Program-made: the position numbers and the translations under genes
NCBI RefSeq assembly: GCF_002000055.1
Contig: NZ_MVBD01000012.1
Span: 54,651 to 118,650 of the forward strand
Source: Marinicella sediminis
GTDB taxonomy: Bacteria; Pseudomonadota; Gammaproteobacteria; Xanthomonadales; Marinicellaceae
Length of the DNA stretch: 64,000 nucleotides
Reading direction: 5' to 3'
The notes under the pieces: model-generated
Told to the model about the DNA's origin: nothing
Database searches by the model: none
The model's input: the letters and a program-made list of their open reading frames with translations, nothing else
In this document: in pieces, positions 47,772-56,086 of the stretch
How positions within the stretch are numbered: position 1 is the stretch's first letter
How the letters are laid out: each line of letters opens with the position of its first letter

Positions 47772-47799
47772 ATGCAATATATTGCGCAATAGATTGCAT
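47772..47799. promoter_or_regulatory. 28-base palindrome, likely MarR operator
   Basis: Two adjacent 12-base palindromes, GCAATATATTGC (47774-47785, perfect) and GCAATAGATTGC (47786-47797, one mismatch pair), together form an almost perfect 28-base inverted repeat flanked by AT/AT. It abuts the -10 of the marR-hut promoter and ends 6 bases before the ATG. Confidence 0.75.
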
Positions 47800-47828
47800 A
47801 TCTTCGTTGAGTCCATTGCTTTTGTCAA
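47800..47828 (-). promoter_or_regulatory. marR-hutUHG promoter
   Basis: Perfect -35 TTGACA (47823-47828), 17-base spacer, weak -10 GAAGAT (47800-47805). The transcript would start within the palindrome at 47772-47799, consistent with repression by a protein bound there. Confidence 0.6.
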
Positions 47829-47862
47829 GCAAGGCAAGTCGTAAATTGTCCAATAGAATTCC

Positions 47863-47890
47863 TTGCAATGAGAATGATTATCATTATACT
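47863..47890 (+). promoter_or_regulatory. Fur-box promoter
   Basis: -35 TTGCAA (47863-47868), 16-base spacer, -10 TATACT (47885-47890). Between and overlapping them is GAGAATGATTATCATTATA (47870-47888), a close match to the Fur consensus GATAATGATAATCATTATC, with the perfect core AATGATnATCATT. Classic layout for iron repression. Confidence 0.8.
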
Positions 47891-47921
47891 TAAATTGTTT
47901 TCCATTACATCTACACAAAAC

Positions 47922-48518
47922 ATGCATCATCAATGGTACCTCAGCTATTCAGAAAACCACCTCAGCCTCAATGAGCCCGGATTATTGCTTCACAAAAAGC
48001 GCAATGGTCTGGTGTTGCGTAGCTGGATTGGCCCAATGGCTCACATGCTGATGAGCAAATTGCTCAGGCGTCACCACCCTGATCAAGCCAGGCTAACCAA
48101 CAATGGCTGGCAACTGCCCATCGATAAGCAACAAGCTCAGCACCTGCTCATTGAGGCCAGTTTTCAACAACAGTTTTGCCTGCACCATTATCAGGTAACC
48201 GGTGATTTACTTAACCATGGACTGCCACCAGAACATTTTGATGAACTGTTGCTCTACCTGAGAATGTCATTACAACATCCAAGTCACCAAAGCCTGATTC
48301 AGGTAATGAGTCTGATTCAACCGGATAACCACCGCAACGAAGAACAGCTGGAAACCCTGGAGCAATACAAACTGATACAAAGAATCAGTCATAACAACAC
48401 GTGTTTTTATGACAAAAACCCATTGCCACATGCCCACTTGTATGATCCGAAATCGCACATGCTTTACGATCACCACTGTCAACTGGATGACAGTGGATTA
48501 CAGTTGATTCGATGCTGA
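47922..48518 (+). CDS. Fur-like protein under Fur control
   Basis: 198 residues from the ATG at 47922 (MHHQWYLSYSENHLSL). The frame opens at 47868 but that start lies inside the -35/Fur box, upstream of the likely transcript start. The second half resembles a Fur-family domain: a helix then LETLEQYKLIQRISHNNTCFYDKNPLPHAHLYDPKSHMLYDHH, comparable to the wing and HxHxY metal-binding hinge of Irr/PerR/Fur proteins. The first 90 residues have no clear homology to me. No Cys pairs for structural zinc are seen. It could be an iron-responsive regulator or a divergent Fur paralogue with lost function. No good ribosome-binding site was seen. Confidence 0.6.
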   Translation: MHHQWYLSYSENHLSLNEPGLLLHKKRNGLVLRSWIGPMAHMLMSKLLRRHHPDQARLTNNGWQLPIDKQQAQHLLIEASFQQQFCLHHYQVTGDLLNHGLPPEHFDELLLYLRMSLQHPSHQSLIQVMSLIQPDNHRNEEQLETLEQYKLIQRISHNNTCFYDKNPLPHAHLYDPKSHMLYDHHCQLDDSGLQLIRC

Positions 48519-48558
48519 AAGCCCCATTCCAGGGCACAAATACAGTCACCGGCTTCTT

Positions 48559-48574
48559 CCCACTTGCAAGTGGG
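48559..48574. repeat. Perfect 16-base palindrome
   Basis: CCCACTTGCAAGTGGG lies 40 bases after the Fur-like gene and before trmB. There is no T-run, so it is a weak terminator candidate or a protein site. Confidence 0.35.
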
Positions 48575-48664
48575 TTATGGGTGATCTTCTGATCGGCCAA
48601 GAAAGGGGTGGTCATCGGTCATTGATATTCGGTAAAATGAGCTGAATTAAAGCCAGTGCTGAGC

Positions 48665-49348
48665 ATGAAATTTGAGTCAAATGAACGGCAAATCCGTAGT
48701 TTCGTTCTGAGAAAAGGGAAAATGACCATCGGTCAGAAAAAAGCCGTTGAACAATGGATGTCGGTCTATGCCATTGAACCCAAAGAACCCATTGATTTTC
48801 AGGCCCTCTATGGCAATGACCATCCGGTCTGGCTGGACATTGGTTTTGGCAATGGTGAATCCATCATTCATGCCGCTAAAAAATATCCGGACATTAATTT
48901 TCTTGGTATTGAAGTTCATTTACCAGGGGTGGGTCATTTACTGATGGGCATTGAAGAGCATGGGCTGCAAAATGTCAGGATCATCAGAAATGATGCCATT
49001 GACATGCTCAAACTGTACATCAAGGATCTGTCACTGGCGGCCATCCATGTCTATTTCCCCGACCCATGGCATAAAAAAAGACACCACAAAAGACGAATGG
49101 TTAATCAACCATTTCTGGACTTAATTAAACCCAAGCTAGAGGCTGGGGGACGGTTCCATTATGCGTCTGACTGGGAGCCATATGCCATTGAAGTCAATGA
49201 CTTGCTGGCAGAAAATCTTTGGCTGCGCAACGCTGATGACAAACAGGGTTTTTCGCCCCGGCCTGAATGGCGGCCGGTGACGAAGTTTGAACGCCGGGGC
49301 CACAAACTCAATCACGGTACTTACGATCTGATTTTTCATAAAAACTGA
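48665..49348 (+). CDS. trmB: tRNA (guanine-N7)-methyltransferase
   Basis: 227 residues from the ATG at 48665; the frame opens at a GTG three codons earlier. TrmB methylates G46 in the tRNA variable loop with S-adenosylmethionine. SAM loop WLDIGFGNGESI, FLGIEVHLPGVG, and the signature YFPDPWHKKRHHKRR followed by the C-terminal GHKLNHGTYDLIF. The N-terminal RQIRSFVLRKGKMT is typical. The stop TGA shares its A with the next gene's ATG. Confidence 0.96.
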   Translation: MKFESNERQIRSFVLRKGKMTIGQKKAVEQWMSVYAIEPKEPIDFQALYGNDHPVWLDIGFGNGESIIHAAKKYPDINFLGIEVHLPGVGHLLMGIEEHGLQNVRIIRNDAIDMLKLYIKDLSLAAIHVYFPDPWHKKRHHKRRMVNQPFLDLIKPKLEAGGRFHYASDWEPYAIEVNDLLAENLWLRNADDKQGFSPRPEWRPVTKFERRGHKLNHGTYDLIFHKN

Positions 49349-51186
49349 TGGAGATGCTGCCATTAACCAATGAGATGTTGATGGTTCTGGCCATTTTGGC
49401 TTACACCATCCTGATGTTCATAACAGAAGTCATCAGAATCGATGTGGCAGCTTTATTGATCCTGGTTATGCTGGGACTTTCCGGTCTGGTGCCAGACACC
49501 CACTTGTTTGATGGCTTTGCCTCCAATGCCGTGATATCGATCATTGCAGTGATGATTCTGGGGGCCGGCCTGGATCGCACCGGAGTAATGAGCGCAGTGG
49601 CAAACTTCATCCTGAAGATAGGTGGAAAAACTGAAAAAACAGTGATGCCAGTGGTTTCATTAACGGTGGGTTCCATCTCTGGCTTTATGCAAAATGTTGG
49701 TGCAACGGCTTTGTTTTTGCCAGTGATGAGCAAAATATCCAGCGTGGCCGAAATCCCCATATCCCGATTATTGATGCCCATGGGTTTTTGCGCCATTCTT
49801 GGCGGTACGGTGACCATGGTCGGATCATCCCCCCTGATCTTACTGAACGACCTGATTGAAACATCCAATCGTTCATTGCCTCCCGGCGCTGATACCATGC
49901 CCACTTTTTCATTGTTTGCCACCACACCAATAGGTTTGGCCTTGTTGCTCAGCGGGATTGTGTATTTTTTGGTACTGGGCCGTTTTCTGCTGCCCAAAGC
50001 CAAAGAAATCTCACACATCAACAACCACAAATCAGACAGCTACTTCAGGGACAACTACGGCATTGAAAAAAGCATCACCGAAATGATTGTCAATCGCGAC
50101 AGTCCACTGGTGGGCAAAATGATACAGGAGCTGGAGTTTGACAGTCACATACCTCACATTGTGGCACTGAGCACCGAAGGAGAATCAATGCTGTCACCAC
50201 CACGCAGCAAGTTCATCTGGAACGGAGCAATTCTGGGGGTGATGGGCAGTCAGCAACAGATCAATGACTTTGCAGAGGAGTTCAACCTCACTGTATTGCC
50301 CAGGCTGAAGCAATTCAAACTTGACTTTAACCCCGCCATTTCAGGCACTTCCGAAGCAGTGGTTGTGCCCGGTTCAAGATACCTTGGAGTGAAGTTATCT
50401 GAGTTCCATTTTCGCAAAGAATTCGCCATCACCATCCTTGCCGTTTCGCGAAACAACCGAATTTATACCGGTGAAGAAATGTATGAATTGGAATTGCAAC
50501 TGGGTGACACGTTCATCATCCATGGCAGGTGGACAGATCAGATGGGGCTGGGAAGATCCAGAAATGTGGCTCTGGTCAGTGATGTGCCGGCCGAACCCCA
50601 AAGACCGCAAAAAATTCCCTTTGCGTTGTTGTTTTTCGCCCTGAGCATTTCATTGGTTATCTTGACTGATCTGAAACTGTCCTTGTCACTGTTGACCGGT
50701 GCCATTGGTATGATCATATTCGGCGTTCTGAATATGGATGAAGCATATCGGGCAGTGAGCTGGAAGACAGTGTTTTTGCTGGCTTGCCTGATCCCCCTGG
50801 GCTATGCCATGGAACACACCGGCACGGCAGCCTGGATCGCCCAGTACACCATCCACGCTTTGGGGGATGTTCATCAGATTGTTTATCAACTGGCCATGGC
50901 CGGATTAGCCACCTTGTTTTCTTTGGTGATGTCAAATGTAGGGGCCACAGTTTTACTGGTTCCACTGGCCATCAACATCGCCATCGAAACCGGTGGAAAC
51001 CCGCTGGTTTATGCACTGATAGTGGCGATCTCAACATCCAATGCATTTTTACTGCCCACCCACCAGGTTTCGGCATTGGTCATGGGTCCGGGCGGATACG
51101 GGGTGAAGGATTACCTCAAAGTAGGCAGTCTGATGACGCTGATTTTTCTCGCGGTGTCACTGCCGGTAATCAACTGGCTCTTTTGA
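49348..51186 (+). CDS. SLC13-family anion transporter with TrkA-C domains
   Basis: 612 residues. Two blocks of membrane helices (about 5-210 and 425-610) flank two cytosolic TrkA-C-type regulatory domains (about 230-310 and 325-405, for example IVNRDSPLVGKMIQELEF and VVVPGSRYLGVKLSEFHF). This is the DASS/SLC13 architecture with RCK-C insert, as in bacterial sulfate or dicarboxylate permeases; conserved GFMQNVGATALFLPV and SNVGATVLLVPLAIN repeats each carry the SNxGAT-like motif. Sodium-coupled uptake of sulfate or a dicarboxylate is the likely role; the substrate is not decided. One-base overlap with trmB. Confidence 0.9.
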   Translation: MEMLPLTNEMLMVLAILAYTILMFITEVIRIDVAALLILVMLGLSGLVPDTHLFDGFASNAVISIIAVMILGAGLDRTGVMSAVANFILKIGGKTEKTVMPVVSLTVGSISGFMQNVGATALFLPVMSKISSVAEIPISRLLMPMGFCAILGGTVTMVGSSPLILLNDLIETSNRSLPPGADTMPTFSLFATTPIGLALLLSGIVYFLVLGRFLLPKAKEISHINNHKSDSYFRDNYGIEKSITEMIVNRDSPLVGKMIQELEFDSHIPHIVALSTEGESMLSPPRSKFIWNGAILGVMGSQQQINDFAEEFNLTVLPRLKQFKLDFNPAISGTSEAVVVPGSRYLGVKLSEFHFRKEFAITILAVSRNNRIYTGEEMYELELQLGDTFIIHGRWTDQMGLGRSRNVALVSDVPAEPQRPQKIPFALLFFALSISLVILTDLKLSLSLLTGAIGMIIFGVLNMDEAYRAVSWKTVFLLACLIPLGYAMEHTGTAAWIAQYTIHALGDVHQIVYQLAMAGLATLFSLVMSNVGATVLLVPLAINIAIETGGNPLVYALIVAISTSNAFLLPTHQVSALVMGPGGYGVKDYLKVGSLMTLIFLAVSLPVINWLF

Positions 51187-51340
51187 GTCGGCAGGCCTGT
51201 TCCAGTTTTTGCCTGAATAATTCGCTCAACAAACGCTTACTTTCCAGGTCGACCCCCAGATGACAATGGTCACACGCTGCCAATTGATTAATGATGTCTT
51301 CAATTTCTTTCATGATTTTTTTCAGTTCCACTTCATTCAT
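51170..51340 (-). CDS. Small protein with CxxCH motif
   Basis: 56 residues from the ATG at 51340, preceded by GGGGAA 6-11 bases upstream. Sequence features: an amphipathic helix (MNEVELKKIMKEIEDIINQL), then ACDHCHLGVDLESKRLLSELF and a basic end. The CDHCH could bind a metal or heme, but there is no signal peptide so cytochrome c is excluded. The last 17 bases overlap the transporter gene tail to tail. Family not recognised. Confidence 0.55.
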   Translation of the reverse strand: MNEVELKKIMKEIEDIINQLAACDHCHLGVDLESKRLLSELFRQKLEQACRLKRAS

Positions 51341-51529
51341 GGTAATTCCCCTGATTGACTGCTGCATGAATTATCAACTGATGCGATACAGAATTCGATG
51401 GCGATTTTCTTCACCCATTGTAGGAATTTGTTGACAAAACCATCAGATGATGGCGTTGCCCACCCTCCCTGATTGTGCCGTTAATAAGGTCATACACCAT
51501 CAACTTTGACCTGTTTTCAGAGGCATCCA

Positions 51530-51538
51530 TGTTATAAT
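51530..51538 (+). promoter_or_regulatory. Extended -10 promoter of gpmA-dxs
   Basis: TGTTATAAT is a perfect extended -10; TTGACC (51506-51511) is present but with a 21-base spacer. Start of the transcript would be near 51545, 21 bases before the gpmA ATG. Confidence 0.65.
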
Positions 51539-51565
51539 TCTGCTTTTCATCTGAGACGACAATCA

Positions 51566-52309
51566 ATGATAAAACTGGTACTTTTAAGACATGGCGAAAG
51601 CGAATGGAATCTGGCCAATAAATTCACTGGCTGGAAAGATGTTGACCTGACCCATACCGGCCAGCAACAGGCCACTTCAGCGGGCAAGCTGTTACAAGAA
51701 GCCGGCTTTGAATTTGACCTGGCTTTTACATCAGTATTGAAAAGGGCCATCAAAACACTGAACATCACCCTGGATGTCATGGATCAGCTTTGGTTACCAG
51801 TTGAACGTTCGTGGCGATTAAATGAAAGGCATTATGGCGCTCTGCAAGGCTTGAATAAAGCTGAAACAGCCGCCAAATATGGTGATGAGCAGGTACATAT
51901 TTGGCGCAGAAGTTATGACACGCCCCCACCTCATCTGGAGTGGGACGATGAACGCAACATCGCCAACGACCGCAGATATGCCGGTTTGACCAGGGAACAA
52001 ATTCCCTTGGGTGAATGCCTGAAAGACACTGTTGAGCGGGTCTTGCCATACTGGCATGAACACATTGTGCCCCAATTGAAAGCGAAGAAAAAAATCATCA
52101 TCGCTGCACATGGCAATTCATTGCGCTCACTGGTGCAGTATCTGGATGATGTTTCGGCTGAAGCAATTCTCAAACTTAACATACCGACCGGTGTGCCATT
52201 GGTTTATGAATTGGATGACACACTGCAGCCAATTAAAAGTTACTACCTGGGTGATCAGCAAGAGCTGGCTGCCAGAATGGAAGCAGTGGCCAACCAGGGC
52301 AAAGCATAA
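51566..52309 (+). CDS. gpmA: 2,3-bisphosphoglycerate-dependent phosphoglycerate mutase
   Basis: 247 residues from the ATG at 51566 ([23 protein letters not shown]), the family start. Interconverts 3- and 2-phosphoglycerate in glycolysis. The phospho-His motif [20 protein letters not shown] and [14 protein letters not shown] with the second catalytic His are all present. The frame extends upstream to 51506 over the promoter, which is rejected. Followed by dxs after 9 bases. Confidence 0.97.
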   Translation: MIKLVLLRHGESEWNLANKFTGWKDVDLTHTGQQQATSAGKLLQEAGFEFDLAFTSVLKRAIKTLNITLDVMDQLWLPVERSWRLNERHYGALQGLNKAETAAKYGDEQVHIWRRSYDTPPPHLEWDDERNIANDRRYAGLTREQIPLGECLKDTVERVLPYWHEHIVPQLKAKKKIIIAAHGNSLRSLVQYLDDVSAEAILKLNIPTGVPLVYELDDTLQPIKSYYLGDQQELAARMEAVANQGKA

Positions 52310-52318
52310 GAGATTAAC

Positions 52319-54214
52319 ATGAGCAAGCAATACCCATTACTGGATCACATCGACCTGCCGGCAGATTTACGCAAACTGGCCAAATCTGATTTACCACAAG
52401 TGTCTGATGAACTGCGCCAATATTTGATTGATCAAATTTCTCAATGCGGCGGACATTTTGGCTCTGGACTGGGTACCATCGAATTAACAGTCGCTCTGCA
52501 TTATGTATTTAACACCCCACATGATCGTTTGGTCTGGGATGTTGGCCACCAGGCTTATCCGCACAAAATCCTTACTGGCCGAAAACAACAATTGGCAACT
52601 GTAAAGCAAAAAAATGGACTGGCCCCATTTCCTAAACGCACAGAAAGTGAGTACGACACGTTCGGCGTGGGACACTCTTCCACCTCAATCGGCGCCGCTT
52701 TGGGTATGTCTCTGGGCAGCCAAATCTGTGGCACAGAACGTGACGTAGTGGCCATCATTGGAGATGGCGCAATGACAGCGGGCATGGCTTACGAAGCACT
52801 GAACCACGGTGGTGAACTGGACACCAACATGCTGGTGGTATTGAATGAAAATGAAATGTCCATTTCGCCCAATGTCGGCGCCCTGGCCAGAATGTTGATC
52901 AAAATAGTCAGTGGGCGCACATACAACCGCATGCGGGAAAAATCCAAACGCATCATGCGACGAGGATCATGGTTATGGAAGTTCATGTCCCGCTGGGAAG
53001 AACACACCAAAGGGATGTTTGTACCCAACACTTTGTTTGAAGAACTCGGCTTTCATCACCTCGGCCCCATTGATGGACACAATGTTGAGCTGTTGGTAGA
53101 GAAGCTTGAAGTGGCCAAAGAAATCAAAGGCCCTAAACTGCTGCACATCATCACCAAGAAAGGCAAAGGTTACAAACCTGCTGAGGCTGATCCGATCAAA
53201 TACCATGCAGTGGGTCAATTCAATCCTGAAGATGGCCTGCCACCCAAATCCAAACCATCCAAACCCAGTTACACCGAAGTCTTTGGCCAATGGATATGTG
53301 ACATGGCCAGGATGGACAATCAGCTGGTGGGCATCACCCCGGCCATGCGTGAAGGATCAGGGCTGGTGGAATTTTCCAAACTGTTTCCCAAACGCTATTT
53401 TGATGTCGGAATTGCCGAACAACACGCGGTAACCCTGGCAGCCGGCATGGCCTGTGAAAACATCAAACCGGTGGTGGCCATTTACTCTACATTCCTGCAA
53501 AGGGCATACGACCAGTTGATACATGATGTGGCCATTCAAAATCTTGACGTGCTGTTTGCCATTGATCGGGGTGGAGTGGTTGGACCGGATGGTGCAACCC
53601 ATGCAGGCAACCTCGACTTGAGTTTCCTGCGTTGTGTACCCAACATGATGATCATGGCTCCGGCCAACGAAAATGAATGCCGTCAAATGCTTTATACCGG
53701 CTATCGTCATGAAGGACCTGCTGCGGTACGCTACCCACGCGGTAAAGGACCTGGCGAAGCCATCATGCCCAAAATGAGCGGCTTACCTGTAGGTCAGGCA
53801 GAACGAATCAGAAAGGGCAATCATGACCTGGCCATTTTGTCATTTGGCGCACTGCTCGATCAGGCCGCCACTGCCGCTGAAAAACTCGATGCCACTTTGG
53901 TTAACATGCGCTTTATCAAACCCATAGACCGGCAGATGATTGAACAGATGGCGATCCGCCACAGCCACATCATCACCATTGAAGACAATGTGATTCAGGG
54001 TGGCGCCGGAAGCTTTGTCAATGAAATATTACAGGAAATGGGCTTTCAGATCCCAGTGATGAACCTCGGTTTACCCGACCGTTTTCAGGACCATGGCACC
54101 CGTGAAGAGTTATTGAAAGAAGCCGGACTTGATGCCAACAGCATCATACAAAGTGCTCAGCAATTTCTCCAGCAAAAACCCGATCCCAAAAAGGTCATAC
54201 CGCTGAGGTCTTAA
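52319..54214 (+). CDS. dxs: 1-deoxy-D-xylulose-5-phosphate synthase
   Basis: 631 residues. A thiamine diphosphate enzyme joining pyruvate and glyceraldehyde 3-phosphate, first step of the MEP isoprenoid pathway. TPP motif [52 protein letters not shown], and [15 protein letters not shown] are seen. Co-transcribed with gpmA, which supplies trioses. The end overlaps the next gene tail to tail by 4 bases. Confidence 0.97.
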   Translation: MSKQYPLLDHIDLPADLRKLAKSDLPQVSDELRQYLIDQISQCGGHFGSGLGTIELTVALHYVFNTPHDRLVWDVGHQAYPHKILTGRKQQLATVKQKNGLAPFPKRTESEYDTFGVGHSSTSIGAALGMSLGSQICGTERDVVAIIGDGAMTAGMAYEALNHGGELDTNMLVVLNENEMSISPNVGALARMLIKIVSGRTYNRMREKSKRIMRRGSWLWKFMSRWEEHTKGMFVPNTLFEELGFHHLGPIDGHNVELLVEKLEVAKEIKGPKLLHIITKKGKGYKPAEADPIKYHAVGQFNPEDGLPPKSKPSKPSYTEVFGQWICDMARMDNQLVGITPAMREGSGLVEFSKLFPKRYFDVGIAEQHAVTLAAGMACENIKPVVAIYSTFLQRAYDQLIHDVAIQNLDVLFAIDRGGVVGPDGATHAGNLDLSFLRCVPNMMIMAPANENECRQMLYTGYRHEGPAAVRYPRGKGPGEAIMPKMSGLPVGQAERIRKGNHDLAILSFGALLDQAATAAEKLDATLVNMRFIKPIDRQMIEQMAIRHSHIITIEDNVIQGGAGSFVNEILQEMGFQIPVMNLGLPDRFQDHGTREELLKEAGLDANSIIQSAQQFLQQKPDPKKVIPLRS

Positions 54215-54750
54215 CTGCTTCTTGAAAGGATGTAATGGGTCATTTCATGATCCGGATAATGCCATTTCAGGTAGTTTTTGTAGTTCTCAATTTTTTTGTC
54301 TGCGCCTTTTTCTTCAAAATAATTGATGATGGCGACCAGGGCATCAATAAACTGAGGCAACTGGCATTCCTTACGAATCATGTTGTTGATGATGTAGATC
54401 GCGTTATTCTCAAAACCATTGGCCGCAAACACCACTGACAAGCGAACAAGGGTCTCGTCATCCAACTGAATGCGTCCCTGGGTGGTGGTCATGTACTTGA
54501 CAAAATCACTGTGTATTTTTTCACCTGACACGTCAAACTGCATTTGCAGATTAAAATAATCAATGGCCGCCTGGTGGTGGTAATCATCAAAAGGAATATA
54601 CTTCCCGTACTCAAAACGCAGACGGGCCAAATCCAGACTGTTGGGGTATTTTTTGAATGTTTTGGCCAGAATCTTCAGGGCTTTTTTATAATTGCCTTTT
54701 TCAATGTAAGATTCTGCCCTGGCTACTGGATTTAATCGATTTCCAAACAC
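54211..54750 (-). CDS. Small TPR-like cytosolic protein, function unknown
   Basis: 179 residues. The N-terminal part contains a TPR-like unit ([40 protein letters not shown]); the rest is helical and charged without recognised motif. No signal peptide or membrane helix. Convergent with dxs. Ordinary composition suggests a real gene, but no function can be assigned. Confidence 0.75.
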   Translation of the reverse strand: MFGNRLNPVARAESYIEKGNYKKALKILAKTFKKYPNSLDLARLRFEYGKYIPFDDYHHQAAIDYFNLQMQFDVSGEKIHSDFVKYMTTTQGRIQLDDETLVRLSVVFAANGFENNAIYIINNMIRKECQLPQFIDALVAIINYFEEKGADKKIENYKNYLKWHYPDHEMTHYILSRSS

Positions 54751-54810
54751 TGTGCGTTGACGAAAGATTCATTTTAATGGTCACATAGCATAGCAAAAAT
54801 ATGCACCAAT

Positions 54811-55482
54811 TCATATCATTTGATGTGCCGCCATGGAAAAGGTTTGGTTGTGACCAATAATGAAATGGTCCAGAACCCTTACATCAATCAATGCCAACAC
54901 TTCTTTGAGGCGCCTGGTCAACTGAATGTCTGCCTCACTGGGTTTTAAATCCCCCGATGGGTGGTTGTGAGCAAATATCACCGCCGCTGCATTGAATTGC
55001 AGACAACTCTGGGCCACCGTTCGCGGATAAACCTGAGCACTATTGATGCTGCCCTCAAAGAGAAAGTCAAAGCGCAACAATTGGTTTTTACTGTTGAGAA
55101 ACACAACCGCAAATCGTTCATGCCTGGCAGGTTTAAAATTGATCAACAAATAGTCATGTACCTTCTCAGGGTCATCAAATGTAACCGCCTGATCAAATCT
55201 TTCATTCAAAGCCCTTCTGGTCAACTCAGAAGTGGCTTTGAGCTGTACGTATTTGGCTTGCCCCAACCCTTTGATGGCCATAAATTGTGCAGGCGTGGCT
55301 TCCATGATGGGTTGTACACCACCAAAATATGTCAGCATGTCCTCTGCCAACTCAACCACCCCTTTACCCGGCAAACCAGTGCGCAAGAAAATTGCCAATA
55401 ATTCTGCATCGGTCAGATATTGAGCACCTTTGCGTAATAACTTTTCCCTGGGCATCTCTTGGCGAATGGATTTGTTTTTCAT
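54811..55482 (-). CDS. radC: RadC family JAMM protein
   Basis: 223 residues. An N-terminal helix-hairpin-helix domain ([38 protein letters not shown]) precedes a JAB/JAMM metalloprotease-like domain with the metal motif [14 protein letters not shown]. RadC (YicR) is a conserved housekeeping protein with unclear function; a role in recombination repair is disputed. It is intact. In E. coli it neighbours coaBC and dut; here dut is next but coaBC is absent. Confidence 0.93.
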   Translation of the reverse strand: MKNKSIRQEMPREKLLRKGAQYLTDAELLAIFLRTGLPGKGVVELAEDMLTYFGGVQPIMEATPAQFMAIKGLGQAKYVQLKATSELTRRALNERFDQAVTFDDPEKVHDYLLINFKPARHERFAVVFLNSKNQLLRFDFLFEGSINSAQVYPRTVAQSCLQFNAAAVIFAHNHPSGDLKPSEADIQLTRRLKEVLALIDVRVLDHFIIGHNQTFSMAAHQMI

Positions 55483-55571
55483 GGTTATACTGACAAAATA
55501 TGTTCATCCTAGGAAGATTGAGCTGCTTTCACAGTGGCCAAGTTCTTACTTCACTGTAGGAAAGCATAACA

Positions 55572-55601
55572 TTGGCGATTTTATTGGTTCTGGTTTAAAA
55601 T
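55572..55601 (+). promoter_or_regulatory. Putative dut-algC promoter
   Basis: TTGGCG (55572-55577), 18-base spacer, TAAAAT (55596-55601), 30 bases before the dut ATG at 55631. This also argues against the longer reading frame starting at 55430. Confidence 0.5.
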
Positions 55602-55630
55602 CAATCACTTTAACAGTTTCCAGAATTGGC

Positions 55631-56086
55631 ATGCAGCCCATCGATTTGAAAATTCTCAACCAAGACTTTGTTGACGAGTATGATCTGCCTCAATATGGTA
55701 CGCCAGGTTCAGCCGGGCTTGACCTGCGGGCTTGTGTGGACAGTGACCTGGTGGTTCATCCCGGCCAGACTGAACTGATTCCTACCGGGCTTGCCATTCA
55801 CATCAAAACCACTGATCTGGCTGCCATCATATTGCCAAGATCAGGCTTGGGGCATAAACACGGACTGGTGCTGGGTAACCTGGTTGGGCTGATTGACTCA
55901 GATTATCAGGGACAGCTGTTTGTGTCATGCTGGAACCGCTCAGCTCAACCTTTTACCATAGAACGCGGATTGCGCATCGCCCAACTGGTATTCGTGCCGG
56001 TTGTTCAGGTGGCCTTTAATCAGGTCGAATCATTTGATGACAGCGACCGGGGCGCCGGTGGATTTGGACACACAGGAGTAAATTGA
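55631..56086 (+). CDS. dut: dUTP diphosphatase
   Basis: 151 residues from the ATG at 55631 ([13 protein letters not shown]), equal to E. coli Dut length; the frame extends to 55430 antisense to radC but this lacks homology. Hydrolyses dUTP to dUMP, keeping uracil out of DNA, which complements ung in this window. The five trimeric dUTPase motifs are visible: [41 protein letters not shown], and the C-terminal [11 protein letters not shown]. Followed by algC, whose ATG overlaps its stop. Confidence 0.97.
   Translation: MQPIDLKILNQDFVDEYDLPQYGTPGSAGLDLRACVDSDLVVHPGQTELIPTGLAIHIKTTDLAAIILPRSGLGHKHGLVLGNLVGLIDSDYQGQLFVSCWNRSAQPFTIERGLRIAQLVFVPVVQVAFNQVESFDDSDRGAGGFGHTGVN

Noticed and set aside
47868..47921. 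Upstream start of the Fur-like gene (MRMIIIILKLF)
   Set aside because: It overlaps the -35, Fur box and -10; the repeated Ile codons are the Fur box itself read as codons.
48559..48574. CCCACTTGCAAGTGGG as a terminator
   Set aside because: Loop is only four bases and no T-run follows; kept only as a palindrome.
55430..55630. N-terminal extension of dut
   Set aside because: Antisense to radC and then promoter; dUTPases of this family start at MQPIDLKIL and the length without it is normal.
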